A stretch of DNA of 48,321 nucleotides from Welwitschia mirabilis (Eukaryota > Gnetophyta > Gnetopsida > Welwitschiales). Below, in pieces: positions 31,103-43,482 of the stretch. Each line of letters begins with the position of its first letter. Position 1 is the first letter of the stretch. The notes beneath the pieces are model-generated. The model saw only the letters and a program-made list of their open reading frames with translations, made no database searches and was not told where the DNA came from. A program made the translations under genes and the position numbers. The stretch lies in NCBI GenBank assembly GCA_051453625.1, contig JBOZIK010000001.1, positions 182,979,778 through 183,028,098 of the forward strand. The letters are read 5' to 3'.

Positions 31103-33370
31103 ATGAATAGTAAGAGAAGAACCATCGTGAAACTTCTTTTAAAAAGAAGAAGAAACTTGTAAAATGTTGAGTATAATAGTAAGAAAATACTTCAAGAGAT
31201 CTTTAAAGAAATAAGGAGAAACATAAAATATTCTGAGATCTATAATGATCAAATACTTCAAGAAGTTTTTACAAGAGGGATAACAACACAAAATGCCATT
31301 GAAAGTAGGAATTAAGATCCTTCCTCTTTTCAATCTTCTTATTTTTTCCCCTCTTCTTTTCAAGCCTTATATAGAAATGATGATGTAGATTTTCCATATT
31401 TTAGGCATTTCACCTTGTATAAAAAAACTTCCTACAATCCCTTTTATTAATCCCAACCATCTCCCATGCATCACTATGAAGAAGAACCATCTCCCATGAC
31501 CTACTACAAGGAAGAAAATGATCTATTAAAAGATAAGATTAATGAAATGAAGAATAACCAAGAAAACACAAACATAAAACTAGAAAAATTAGTTGAAATC
31601 TTGTAACAAAACCTATTACATATTTAAGGATCTTTTACAACACACCATCCTTACAACTATTCTACTTCATCCTACCTTGAGGAAAATGAGAAAAACTTAG
31701 AAATAAATGATAATGATTCTTGCTTTCAACTTGAAGATGAAATTGTAGATCAAAGTTCTTACTCATTAGGAGATAAGAAAAAGAGAGACTATAATAACAC
31801 AACTCAACATTTCAACAATTTTGATGATAATGACCATTCATTAGATGTTGACATTAATATATTAGATTATATCCTTCCATTCATTTACTATTAGATAATC
31901 AAGATGAGAAATCCAATCATGAGAAAACTGAAAACTTTCTAATCAATGATGAAGATGATGCTAAAAAATTTCCAATCAAAAATGAAGATGATGCTCTTAT
32001 TTCTCTTGATAATCTTTTCTATGAATCCAATAATCTAGAGAATGAAAGCAATATTTAACATAAGAAGTGAGATTAAGTCATCAAAAATAATGAGACAAGT
32101 GAAGCAAAAATCCAACAAAATAATGACAAAGATAATAGTAAAGAAACTAATTATAATGAAGGACTCACAAAAATTCATTCAAATTTTATAGAGGATAGAC
32201 TTATTCATTCTACCTATACTTCTACATCCTTTCCACTTAGGCCTTCTTGTACAATTTCAAATCACATCATTCCTTTCACTTCTACTTCCTTCTTTACATT
32301 ACCTNNNNNNNNNNNNNNNNNNNNNNNNNNNNNNNNNNNNNNNNNNNNNNNNNNNNNNNNNNNNNNNNNNNNNNNNNNNNNNNNNNNNNNNNNNNNNNNN
32401 NNNNNNNNNNNNNNNNNNNNNNNNNNNNNNNNNNNNNNNNNNNNNNNNNNNNNNNNNNNNNNNNNNNNNNNNNNNNNNNNNNNNNNNNNNNNNNNNNNNN
32501 NNNNNNNNNNNNNNNNNNNNNNNNNNNNNNNNNNNNNNNNNNNNNNNNNNNNNNNNNNNNNNNNNNNNNNNNNNNNNNNNNNNNNNNNNNNNNNNNNNNN
32601 NNNNNNNNNNNNNNNNNNNNNNNNNNNNNNNNNNNNNNNNNNNNNNNNNNNNNNNNNNNNNNNNNNNNNNNNNNNNNNNNNNNNNNNNNNNNNNNNNNNN
32701 NNNNNNNNNNNNNNNNNNNNNNNNNNNNNNNNNNNNNNNNNNNNNNNNNNNNNNNNNNNNNNNNNNNNNNNNNNNNNNNNNNNNNNNNNNNNNNNNNNNN
32801 NNNNNNNNNNNNNNNNNNNNNNNNNNNNNNNNNNNNNNNNNNNNNNNNNNNNNNNNNNTCATAACATCCATTATTTTGAAGCATCCATTTCTCCTATTTC
32901 TCAATCTCTTCCTTTGAAAAATTCATCTGATCCTCAAAGTAACATTCTTTTTTTTTTTAACCAAGTCCACTTACCTTGTACTTTTAATGATTATTTGTTT
33001 CAAAAGTTTGATCTAGAATATTTTGGAATTTTGAATTGGACTAATCCTTATCTTCTTGATGATAACCCATGATTAGAGTTGAATCTTAAAAAGCTTTTCA
33101 ATCTTATTTAGCATCTTCAAAAGCCCTTAAAAACTTCTTGACTCCATTCTTTAAATAGTACCTTGAATGAATTATATAATACTACTCATGCTTTACCCTG
33201 TTTTCATAAGAGATTATATACAATGTGATTTATCACTTGTTTATCTCTTATTTTAATTTTGAAAATTGTGCTGTCAAAGTTTTATCATTTTACTTTATTT
33301 ATCTCTAATTAATTTTACACCATAATGATTGCATACTTTTTTTGTGTTATCAATTAGTTTCCATCTAGTT
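31103..33370 (+). pseudogene. ORF-A copy 4 (array 2 unit 1)
   Basis: Starts at the ATG at 31103 (MNSKRRTIVKLLLKRRRN). It is the best N-terminal copy: about 270 codons can be followed in one frame to about 31885, where one base is missing. At least four of the in-frame stops (TAA) stand where sibling copies have CAA. It includes the helix KINEMKNNQENTNIKLEKLV (about 31530-31590) and the acidic region. The 554-N gap 32305-32858 removes the Ser/Thr-rich part. The FDLEYFGILNW block is at about 33005-33040. An additional 45-bp near-duplicate (GATGATGCT...AATC, about 31950-32000) sits in the acidic region. Confidence 0.6.
32305..32858. other. Assembly gap (554 N) inside ORF-A copy 4
   Basis: Run of N between the Ser/Thr-rich region and the start of the conserved block. 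Confidence 0.9.
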
Positions 33371-33610
33371 TTATCCTTATTTTTTAGAAAAATACAATAC
33401 CCAAGTGCACTTTTTACATAAATAATTAAACTTCTCAATGATTACGTCCTTATCTATTAGAAAAAAACATCTTTAAATGGCTCCATTGAAACTCTTAACC
33501 TAAACATTTGAAAAATTTAAAATTTAAATGGATAAAAGGTTAAACATCATTGAAACATCTATTGATTAATCTTGAACATAATGGAAGCAGTTGTGTTGGA
33601 ATTTTCCTCC
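33371..33610 (+). pseudogene. Athila pol C-terminus-like tail of ORF-A, copy 4
   Basis: Degraded equivalent of 6481-6711. Confidence 0.45.
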
Positions 33611-35720
33611 TTCCATTAGTATCTAAATTTTTCTTTAGCTGATCCTTTTGGTAAATGTCATGTCATCAATTAAACATCTTTTACTTGACTAATGTTTTAC
33701 TTTATCAAGTTACCATAATTCTTAAATATTTTACTTAGGCATTTTAAATAATAAGATTAGCTTCATCTAATATTTAGACATTCATATGTGATTCTTTTAT
33801 TTTCTTTTAATGATGTAAGTAACTAGTTGTTTTAGCATGTTCTTTCTTGTTATTATCTCTTTCCTTCACTTTTATCCTTATGAGTATTTGGTTATGTGAA
33901 ATTTATCAATTAAAAAAAAAGCATGAAATAAAGAAATAAAGATCATGCTCTTTCATGTTATACCTTAAAACATGGCCCCCATTATGTCCTACGGAAAGTG
34001 CACCAGGATAAATATTCCCAAAAGGATCTTTGACAGTGTGATATGGTAGCTATGGAAACTCCACTAGGGGGTTAATTAGTCATGTTATGCAGGTCCTTAC
34101 TCCTATAATAGTGGTTGCATTCCTCTCATCATGGTAGAATATAATTGTACTTAGAAGCTATAAGATTAGTAATGTTCTTGGTATTATCAGAAGCATTGCT
34201 TATTTTCTAGACTCATTTTATTTACTTATTTATCATACTTCTACATGATCTCTTTACTTTTTTGGATTCTAGTGTTGTTTTGAGATGATAGCTTGTAAGT
34301 TCTTATCTTAATAGCTTTTTATCCTATCATTCATTATTTGATAATACTAGACATACTTGACATCGTTATAATCGTTTGTCTATTTAAGTAGAACTTTATG
34401 AATTTTTACATTATGTCATGCATCATTATCAGATGATTTATGATTTTTCACAAGGGACTTTGCTAGGGTGGAATTTGGGGTAGATAAGAAATCTTCTTCA
34501 TGTTCCTAGTTGTTTATTTTCCTTATGTTTTTCCTTAGTTGTTTTATTTGGGATTTTTAAAGTTATCATAGTATTTTTTTTTACATTATAATTAGGACCT
34601 GATCATTTGGTACTCTAGTTGTCTTTTTATTTTCACTCATAGATTTTCTTTATAAGGGTTGTTTTTCTTTTTATCACTTTCAATTGATGCATTTCTTTCA
34701 CTTTGATTGTTGTACTTCTTTTTTTTACGCTAATGTTTTTCTATTTGGCTTTTGGTTTTGCATACATTCGCTTACAAATCTCGAATCCTCCTAGAGTTTG
34801 GAACATATTTGTAGAATAATTTTAAGCCTTGTTGTCTTATACTTAATTCATTATTATGGTCTTATAAGTCTCTTTCTCCATGGTCATGTTTTTCAGAACA
34901 ATTCTTCACTTTCTACCTTCATTCTGTTTTTTTACTACTTTTCCACTACTTGTTTGTTGTCATACTTTTTTTATATTTTTTAAGCTATCTAAACATCTCA
35001 TTTGAACATTGTTATCATGTGTCTATCGTCCCCATGACAAATAGGACAATAGTCATCCTTTTTACTTTATGCAATCTAGGACATCTTGCTTTTCCTTGTT
35101 GGTGGGGTGGGGGATGGAGGGACATCTCTCTAAGATTTTTTCTATAATATTATGTAAAAAATTATAATTTTTAAATTTGAAAGGATTATTTGAGCTTTTA
35201 TGATTCATATTTATGATGAGTTATTTTGGATATGATTTCATGTTACTTGAATACATTTCATGAACTTTATTTAGTAAGAGCAGTAGCCCACTCGTAGAGT
35301 TTTCTTGCAGTGATGTTTAACTCTTGTACTTTTTCCTTATAAAAAACATTAATGGACTTTTCATGCATCATTCCTTGATATTCTTACTACTTAAGTTTTA
35401 CACATCCATTTTAGCATTACTTTCTTAGTTTATGCATATACATTATCATTTTCTGAACTATCATTATTACATTCTATGATTTGTTTATGTGTATGACATT
35501 TATTTGGTCTATTGTGATGTGTTTAAGTAGGGGGTGGTATATTGTGATGTGTTTAAGTAGGGGGCTTATAACTATAGTAGTAACTGTATCAGTCAATGAA
35601 TTTTTGTCATCTATTCTTGCATGATAAAATTGAACTCAAATTTCTTTTCTCTAGTTGATGATTATCTTAGTCAAATTGTCTTGTAATATAGTTGATCACT
35701 TACTTTATCAAGGAATGATA
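33611..35720 (+). other. Family-A 3' spacer, array 2 unit 1
   Basis: Conserved GC-richer block at about 33971-34140, palindrome at 35023-35052 (CTATCGTCC / GGACAATAG), G-rich tract at 35099-35120, and a 30-bp tandem duplication of a purine tract at 35511-35570. Open stretches at 34798-34983 and 34950-35147 are not conserved between units and are not considered coding. Confidence 0.6.
35511..35570 (+). repeat. 30-bp tandem repeat containing AAGTAGGGGG
   Basis: ATTGTGATGTGTTTAAGTAG begins at 35511 and again at 35541, each followed by GGGG. The other units have a single copy (10935-10960, 41866-41890). Confidence 0.85.
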
Positions 35721-35738
35721 AGGCTAAATAGGGGGCTA
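35721..35738 (+). promoter_or_regulatory. Polypurine tract before LTR A4
   Basis: AGGCTAAATAGGGGGCTA, ending at the LTR start. Best-preserved purine run of the family. Confidence 0.75.
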
Positions 35739-37112
35739 TGTTGCGATGTCAATTTGTAGGAATTTGATAATGTATTTGAAGTACTTTTATAGGATATTTA
35801 TATAGGTTTAGATGCAATTCTACTAATTGTGGAGAGTCGATAGAATGATCACAAAAACACATAATTCTTAGCATAATTGGAGGTATTTTAGGCATGTTCT
35901 GTTTCTTAGCATGTTGTAGGAAGACTAATGATGAAAAAATATGATTTGTTTTACATGAGAATATTAAGAATGGTGTCATCCCCATTGTTGTACTCATGAT
36001 AGAGGGGATGACAGCACTGTACATGCCTATTACAACAGCATCATGAACTAGAAGTTGAAACCAATGAAGCACTCTTTTCTATGAAGGTGTCATCCCCATT
36101 GTCATCTTCACAACATGAGGGACACAAACACAATGGGAACCAACTACAAGGTAGATTGCAAAGGCAACATCTATTAAATTATTTATTGTTATGGGGCTTC
36201 GTTCTTAGTGTCGTCCCCATGATAGTCAGGATGATAACTATTTTATATAAGTGGGGTTAAGTTATCTTGTAGTAGGGTCATGCACCCAACTTAAGCTACT
36301 AGGGTTTTCTCTCTAACTTATATGATTACATTTATAGAAATTTCAATGTAAACTATAAATACCCCCTCTTGTCCTCACTTACAATCCATCTTTTATATAT
36401 GATATGCTTGTGATGAAAGATTGAAGGGTAAGAGATCCATCCAAAGCTATAGAAAGGAGCTTCTTTGGTGTCAGGTTAAGTCTCTTTCATTAAGGTGTTG
36501 TTATTTTGTTTGTAAGTAAATGTAATATTCCTAAATACTCTTTTAAATCAATACAATCATTATTTCATTTCCATTTTATGTGTCCATAATGACTTACATT
36601 GATCATGATTTATTGTGATAACTCTATGATTTATCTAGATCATAAGGGTAATCTTTGTTAAAGTTGACATTTTTTAGTTTTAGATTTGCATTTCATTTCC
36701 TTTTCTTTTTACATTGCATTTCATATTCTACTTAGTAGATCTCATAGTTTATGTTGGTTAAGAACTAGTTGAATGCTCTTCTTAATTATTATAAATTATA
36801 GAAAAGAGAGTACTTGTGACAGAAAGACTAAGATCTAAGTAGAATTCATTACATTTCCATTTCCATTCAATGCATTTCATCTCCATTCATCTTACATTAC
36901 TTTGTGCATTTTTATTTACTTTGAGTTATTAAAAGATAAAAAGACTAAAAATTATTTTAGAAATCAATTCTATAACTCTAAGCTTAGTACCTTCATTAGG
37001 ATTGCAACATTTGAGTGAACTCCTGGCTATACTAGCATGTGTTTTTTGTAAGTTATTTTATTTACAGGGTTATTTAAAGAACTTTAGGATTGCATAAATT
37101 CATACCGTAACA
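35739..37112 (+). repeat. Family-A LTR, copy A4 (shared by two units)
   Basis: 1374 bp, TGTTGCGATG...CATACCGTAACA. It follows a polypurine tract and precedes a primer site, so it serves as 3' LTR of one unit and 5' LTR of the next. TATA-like TTTTATATAA is at 36241-36250 and CTATAAATACC at 36353-36363. Palindromes lie at about 35976-36013, 36089-36125 and 36208-36238. Confidence 0.9.
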
Positions 37113-37115
37113 TTT

Positions 37116-37133
37116 TAGCATCATTTCTAGGAA
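37116..37133 (+). promoter_or_regulatory. Primer-binding site, array 2 unit 2 (strongly decayed)
   Basis: TAGCATCATTTCTAGGAA, at the expected offset of three bases from the LTR. Recognisable only by position and comparison. Confidence 0.5.
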
Positions 37134-37957
37134 AGGCCATAAGGAGCTAAAGAATTATCACTAACTAGATAAGTATCTTGAATCCTCTATTCAAGTTATT
37201 TATTTGAATTAGTATTGTATTTTTAACTTAGGTTAAAGTAGGTTTATTTCTAAAAATTTTATTTTCCATAATTTTTTTAAGGGATCCTCTCATTCTCTCT
37301 GTCATCCCAATGACATGGGAATAACAGTTCTGAAATTTTAAAATTATTTTTTATTTTTGTAATTTTTCTTTTACTTATAGTTTAGTAATAAAGGTACTAT
37401 CATCCTATGTGTTGTCCACACGACATCCTAGATGACAGTCTTGCTTTTCTGAGTTTTAGTAATTTTTCTTTCTAAGTTTCAAGTTTGGTTTTTTATGTGA
37501 TTGTTGTCTCCCCTATCATCCTAATAACGAGGAGGATAATAGGCTCTTATTTTTTATTTTGGTTTTCTGTTTATGATCTATGCATATAGGGACGTAGTAA
37601 ATTCTAGTAGAAATATGAAAAATTAAAGAAAGCAAACCTTGATTGAAGAAAAGTATTAGCACAGGATCATTTGACTTTAAGCAAAATCTAGGTATGCACA
37701 TCATAGGTATGCAAGTTTCAAGAATTTTTTTCTCTTACTGAAAAATTAGATTTTCCTTTCTCTCTATAGTCATTCTATTAGTTTTTTTCATGATAACTAG
37801 AGTAATCGTGATTTCACATCTTTTGAGCATTGAAGGATCCATAATTTTAATAAAGTAATGACATGTTAAAGAAAATAGAACTTGATCTTTATCATGTACT
37901 TATCTTCTTCACCATCTTGAATTAAATTCCCTTATTCTATTCTTCTCACTTACTTTA
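37134..37957 (+). other. Leader, array 2 unit 2
   Basis: Palindromes near 37296-37330, 37398-37440 and 37503-37535; gag-N remnant near 37593 (ATG lost); candidate intron 37692-37769. Otherwise non-coding. Confidence 0.6.
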
Positions 37958-39750
37958 ATAAATAGTAATAGAAGGACCATTGCAGAACTTCTTTCTGAAA
38001 GGAGAAGAAACCTTCAAAATGCTAAGGACAATAATAAGAAAATACTTTGAGGGATCTTTACAGAAAGGAGGAAAAACATAAAATATTATGAAGTCTATAA
38101 TGATTAAATACTTTAAGAAGTTTTTGCAAGAGGAAAAACAACACAAAATGGTATTAATATTAGGACTTAGGCCCCTTTCTCTTTTCAATCTTCTTATTCT
38201 TTCTCCTCTTCTTTTCAAACCTTATATAGAATTGATAATGAATATTTTCTATATTTTATGGATTATACCTCATTTAGATAAACTTTTTACAATCCCTTTT
38301 ATCAATTTTAGCCATCTCCCATGCATCACTATGAAGAAGAACCATCTCCCATAATCTACTATGAGGAAGGAAATAATCCATTAAAAGACAAGATTGATGA
38401 AATGAAGAAGAACTAAGAAACAAAAACAAGAACCTAGAAAAATTAGTTAAAATATTGCAACAAAACCTATTATATATTCAAGTATCTTTTACAACATAAC
38501 ATTCTCACAACTATTTTACTTCATCCTACCTTAAGGAAAATGAAAAAAACTTAGAAACAAATGATGATGATTCTTACTTTTAACTTGAAGATGAAATTGT
38601 GGATCAAACTTTAACGTCCTACTCATTAGGAGATAAGAAAAAGGGATATAATAATAACATAACTCAACATTTTAACAATTGGGATGAGGATGACCATTTA
38701 TTAGATGATGATATTGGGATATTAGATTATATCCCTGCCTTTCATTTACTATTAGATAATCAAGATGAAAAATCCAATTATGAGAAAAATTAAAACTTTC
38801 CAATCAATAATGAAGATGATACTCTTATTTCTCTTGATAATCTTTCTGATGAATCCAATAACTTGGAGAAGGAAATTAATATTCAACATGAGAAGGGAAT
38901 ATAGTCATTAACAATAATGAGAAAATTAAAACAACAACCCAACAAAATAATGATAAAGATAATAGTGAAGAAACTTATCACAATGAAGCACTCACAAAGA
39001 TTCATTTAAATTTCATAGAGGATATACTTATTCATTCTACCCATAATTCTACATCCTTTTCACTTAGGCCTTCATATACAATTTCAAATTACATCATTCC
39101 TTTCACTTCTACTTCCTCCTTCACATTATCTTATGAAATGGATAATGATAATCTTTCTCCATCTCTTCCAATTACACCTTTGTATAATGCTCAAGTCCAT
39201 GTTCTTTTTCTTGACTCTTATAATATCCATTATTTTGAAGCGTTTATTTCTCCTATCTCTTAGTCTCTTCCTTTTAAACATTTATATGATCCTCAAAGTA
39301 ATATTCTTTCTTTTTTTACCAAGTCCACTTAACCTTGTGCTTTTAATGATTATTCTTTTTAAAAGTTTGACTTGGAATATCTTGAAATTTTAAATTCGAA
39401 TAAGCCTTATCTTCTTGATGATAACGCATGATTTGAGTTAAATCTTAATGAGCTTTTCAATCTTATTCAACATTTTCAAAAGCCCTTAAAAACTTTTTGA
39501 CTTCATTCTTTAAGTATTACCTTGAATGAATTATATAATGATACTCATCCTTTACATTGTTTTTGTAAGAGATTATTTATCAATGTAATTTATTACTTTT
39601 TTATCTCTTATTTTGATTTTGAAAATTATGCCATCAAAGTTTTATCATTTGACTTTATTTATCTCTAATTGATTTTACTCTATAATGATTGCATACCTTT
39701 ATGTTCTATCAATTGGTTTCTATCTAGTTTAACCCTTAATTTTCAGAAAA
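37958..39750 (+). pseudogene. ORF-A copy 5 (array 2 unit 2), gap-free copy
   Basis: The only copy of ORF-A in the window without an assembly gap. The start codon is ATA (37958-37960) where siblings have ATG. The acidic region is open from 38599 to 38793 (TSYSLGDKKKGYNNNITQHF...). The conserved block is at about 39365-39440, with AC in place of PC. Because it is complete, this is the best template for measuring ORF-A length (about 580-600 codons to the common stop near 39670). Confidence 0.6.
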
Positions 39751-39985
39751 ATATAATACCCGAGTGTACTTTTTACACAACTAGTTAAACTTCTCAATGA
39801 TTAGGTTCTTATCTTTTCAAAAAAGTACATCTTTAAATGGCTTCATTAAAACTTTTAACCTAAACATTTGGGAAATTTAAAAGTTGAATGAATAAAAGGT
39901 TAAACATCATTGAAATATCTATCAGTTAATCTTAAACATAATAGAATCACTTGTATTGGAATTTTCCTCCTACCATTATCTAAAT
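39751..39985 (+). pseudogene. Athila pol C-terminus-like tail of ORF-A, copy 5
   Basis: Degraded equivalent of 6481-6711, in several frames. Confidence 0.45.
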
Positions 39986-42045
39986 TCTTCCTTTACCGAT
40001 TCTTTTGGTAAACATCATGCTATCACTTGAACATCCTTTACTTGACTAATTTTTACTTTATGAAGTTATCATGATTTGTAAATATTTTACTTGAGCATAA
40101 TCTTCAAACATTCGTATGTCTATGAACTTAATTTTGAAGGAAGATGTCTTGGTTCTTTTGTTTTCTTTTAATGATGTAAGTAATTATTTGTTTTAGCATG
40201 TTCTTCCTTGTTATTTATCTCCTTCCTTCACTTTTATCCTTATGAGTATTTGGTCATGTGAAATTTATTAACCAAAAGAAAAAAAAGTAAGAAAAAAGGA
40301 AATAAGGTCATGCTCTTTCATGTTATATCTTAAAACATGGCCCCCATGATGTCCTACCGCAAGTGCATTAGGGCAAATATTCCCAAGAGGGGTCTTTGAC
40401 AATATGATATGATAGATATGGAAACTCCACTGGGGGTTAATTAGTCATTCTATATGGGTCCATACTCCTTTAATAGTGGTTGCACTCCTCTCATCATGGT
40501 AGAATATAATTGTACTTAGAAGCTATAAGATCAGTGATGTTCCTGGTATCATCAGAGGCATTTCTTATTTTTTAAACTCATTTTATTTACTTATTTATCA
40601 TACTTCCACATGATCACTTTACTTTTTCAGATTCTAGTGTTGTTTTGAGAAGATAGCTTATAAGTTCCTATTTTAACAGCTTTTTATCCTATCATTCATT
40701 GTTTGATAACACTAGACATACTTGACATCATCATAATCATTTGCCTATTTGAGTAGAACTTTATGAATTTTTACATTATGTCATGCATCATTATCAGGTG
40801 ATTTATGATTTTTGCTAAGAAACTTTACTAGAGTGAAATTTTGGGTAGGTAAGTAATCTTCTTCATATTCCTAGTTGTCCATTTTTCTTATGTTTTTCCT
40901 TAGTTGTTTTGTTTGGGATTTTTAAAGTCATTACAGTATCTTTTTTCACATTATAATTAGGACCTAATCATTTGGTACTCTAGTTGTCTTTTTATTTTTA
41001 CTCATAGATTTTCTTTATAAGGTTTGTTTTTCTTTTTAGCACTTTCAATTGATGCATTTCTTTTAATTTGATTATTGTATTACTTTTTTTTTACGCTAAT
41101 GTTTTTCTGTTTGGCTTTTGCTTTTGCATACATCCACTTACAAATCTTGAATCCTCATAGAGTTTGAAATATATTTGCAAAATACTTTTAAGTCTTATTG
41201 TCTGTTACTTAATGCATTATTATAGTCTCATAAGTCTCTTTCTCCATGGTCATGTTTTTTAGCATAATTCTTCACTTTCTACCTTTCTTCTATTTTTTTG
41301 TTACTTTTCCACTACTTGTTTGTTGTTAAACTTTTTTCATATTTTACCTAGTCTATCTAACTATCTCATTTGAACATTGTTGTCTTATTTCTATCGTCCC
41401 CATGACAGATAGGACGATAGTCATTCTTTTTACTTTGTTTAATCTAAGACGTCTTATTTTTCCTATAGGGGGTAGGACATCTCTCTGAGCTTTTTTCTAT
41501 AATATTACATAAAAATTTATAATTTTTAAATTTCAAAGAATTAGTTTGAGCTTTCATGATACATATGTATGATGAGTTATTTAGACATGATTTCATATTA
41601 CTTGAATACATTTCATAAACTTTATTTTACAGGAGCAGTAGCCCACTCATAGAGTTCTCTTGTAGTAATATTTAAGTTTTGTACTTTGTCCTTATAGAAA
41701 ACATTAATGAACTTTTCATGCATTATTCCTTAAGATTATTACTACTTAGGTTTTACACATCAGTCTTAACATTACTTTCTCAATTTATGCATATACATTA
41801 TCATTTTCTGAACTATCATTGTTACATTCTTCAATTTGTTTATGTGTATGACATTTATTTAGTCTATTGTGATGTGTCTAAGTAGGAGGCTTATGACTAC
41901 AGCATTAATTATATCAGTTGATAAATTTTTTTCGTCTATTCCTACATGATAAAATTGAACTCAAATTTCATTCTATTAGTTGATGATTATCTTAGTCAAA
42001 TTGGCTCACAATATAGTTAATTGCTTATGTTGTCAAGGACTGATA
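39986..42045 (+). other. Family-A 3' spacer, array 2 unit 2
   Basis: Conserved block at about 40334-40500, a perfect palindrome at 41391-41420, and a single AAGTAGGAGG tract near 41880. No conserved ORF. Confidence 0.6.
41391..41420. repeat. Perfect 9-bp-arm palindrome in the 3' spacer
   Basis: CTATCGTCC, 12-base loop CCATGACAGATA, GGACGATAG. The least decayed member of the dispersed palindrome family and the only one I found with both CpGs kept. Confidence 0.9.
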
Positions 42046-42063
42046 AGGATAAGTAAGGGGCTA
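42046..42063 (+). promoter_or_regulatory. Polypurine tract before LTR A5
   Basis: AGGATAAGTAAGGGGCTA, directly before the LTR start. Confidence 0.7.
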
Positions 42064-43461
42064 TATTATGATGCTAAATTATAAGAATTTGATGGTGTAT
42101 TTAGAGTACTTTTGTAATACATTTATACAAGTTTAGATGCAATTCTGTTGCTTGTGAAGAGTCAATAGGATGATCACGGAAACACATAATTCTTGACATA
42201 ATTGGAGGCATTTTAGGCATGTTCTATTTCTTATCATGTTGAAAGAAGGCTAATGATAAAGAAAGCTAATTTTTTTTACATGAAGAGATTTGGAAGGGTG
42301 TCATTCCCATTGTCATCTCCATGACAGAGGTAACAATAGCATCGTACTTGCCTATTATAACAGCAACATGAACTAAAGGTTAAAACCAATGAAGCACCCT
42401 TTTCCATGGAGGTGTCATTCCCATTGTCATCTCCATGACATGAGGGATGACAATACAATTGGAGCCAACTACAGGATAGATTACGAAGGCAATAGCTATT
42501 AAATTATTTATTATTATGGGGCTTCATCCCCAGTGTCATCTCTATGACAGTCAGAACAACAACTATTTTATATAAGCAGGTCTGAGTTATCTTGTAATAG
42601 GGTCATGCATCTCACTTGGGCTATTAGGGTTTTTTCTCTAACTTCCAGGGTTATGTTCCTAGAAATTTTAATAAAAACTATAAATACCCTCTCTTGTCCT
42701 CACTTCCAATCCATTTTTATACCTGATATACTTATGACAAAAGATTGAAGGACAAGAGGTCCATCTAGAGCTATAAAAAGGAGTTTCCTTAGTGTTAGAT
42801 TAATTCTCTTCCATTGAGGTGCTATTATTTTATTTATAAGTAGATTTAATATTCCTAAATACTCTTTTGAACCAATACAATTATTATTTCATTTCCATTC
42901 TGTATGTCCCTTATGGGTTACATTGATCATAGTTTATTGTGATAACTTTGTGATTTATCTAGATCAGAAGGGCAACCTTTGTTAGGGTTGATCTTGTTTA
43001 TTTTTAGATTTGCATTGCATTTCCTTTTCTTTTTACATTGCATTTCATATTCTACTTAGTAGATCTCATAGTTTATGTTTATTAAGAACTAGTTAAATGC
43101 TCTTCTTAATTGATAAAAATTATAGAGAAAATAGTTTTTGTAACAGAAAGGTTAGAGGCTAGTACTTGTAGTAGAAGGATTAGGAACCAAGTGAATCCAT
43201 TTCATTTCCATTTCCATTCACTATATTTCATCTTCATTCATCATGCATTTCATTTACTTTATTATTTACTTTTTGTCAGTAAAAGATAAAAGACCAAAAA
43301 TTACCTTTGGAAATTAATTCTCTAACTCTGAGCCTAATGCCTTTGTTGGGATTACAACATTTAGGTAAACTCCTGTCTACATTAGTGTGTTTTTTTGTAA
43401 GTTATTTGATTTACAAGTTTACTTAAAGGACTTCTAGATTGCATAAATTCACATCACAACA
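42064..43461 (+). repeat. Family-A LTR, copy A5 (shared by two units)
   Basis: 1398 bp, TATTATGATGC...CACATCACAACA. Palindromes at about 42300-42345, 42415-42460 (outer GTGTCATTCCC/GGGATGACA arms) and 42530-42562. CTATAAATACC at 42678-42688. It contains a small extra copy of the ACTTGT(G/A)..AGAAAGG stretch (43130-43190) not seen in A4. Confidence 0.9.
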
Positions 43462-43464
43462 TTT

Positions 43465-43482
43465 TAGAACCATTGTTAGGGA
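43465..43482 (+). promoter_or_regulatory. Primer-binding site, array 2 unit 3 (decayed)
   Basis: TAGAACCATTGTTAGGGA, three bases after the LTR end. Confidence 0.6.

Noticed and set aside
32247-32904. Long open readings at 32247-32864 (plus) and 32294-32904 (minus)
   Set aside because: They consist almost entirely of N; the openness is an artefact of the 554-N gap. The same applies to readings across 23553-23987, 5738-5837, 7869-7968 and 45262-45361.
34798-35147. Two overlapping plus-strand ORFs in the 3' spacer
   Set aside because: Sibling spacers (10240-10540, 41160-41500) have stops throughout; phenylalanine/leucine-rich readings are expected by chance in T-rich DNA.
35749-36072. Minus-strand ORF of 107 codons in LTR A4
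   Set aside because: Lies wholly in LTR U3, antisense to the element, and is not open in the other LTR copies.
38088-38354. Plus-strand ORF of 88 codons, with relatives at 3625-3882 and 44339-44641
   Set aside because: Overlaps ORF-A in a shifted frame. It is hydrophobic because of T-rich codons and lacks the copy-to-copy Gln/stop correspondence seen in the ORF-A frame.
41679-41885. Plus-strand ORF of 68 codons before LTR A5
   Set aside because: Not open in the equivalent spacers at 10780-10960 and 35330-35530; T-rich chance reading.
42276-42458. Minus-strand ORF with two CHGDDNGND-like motifs, and a similar one at 21698-21886
   Set aside because: The repeated peptide is the antisense reading of the dispersed palindromes in LTR U3, not a protein domain.
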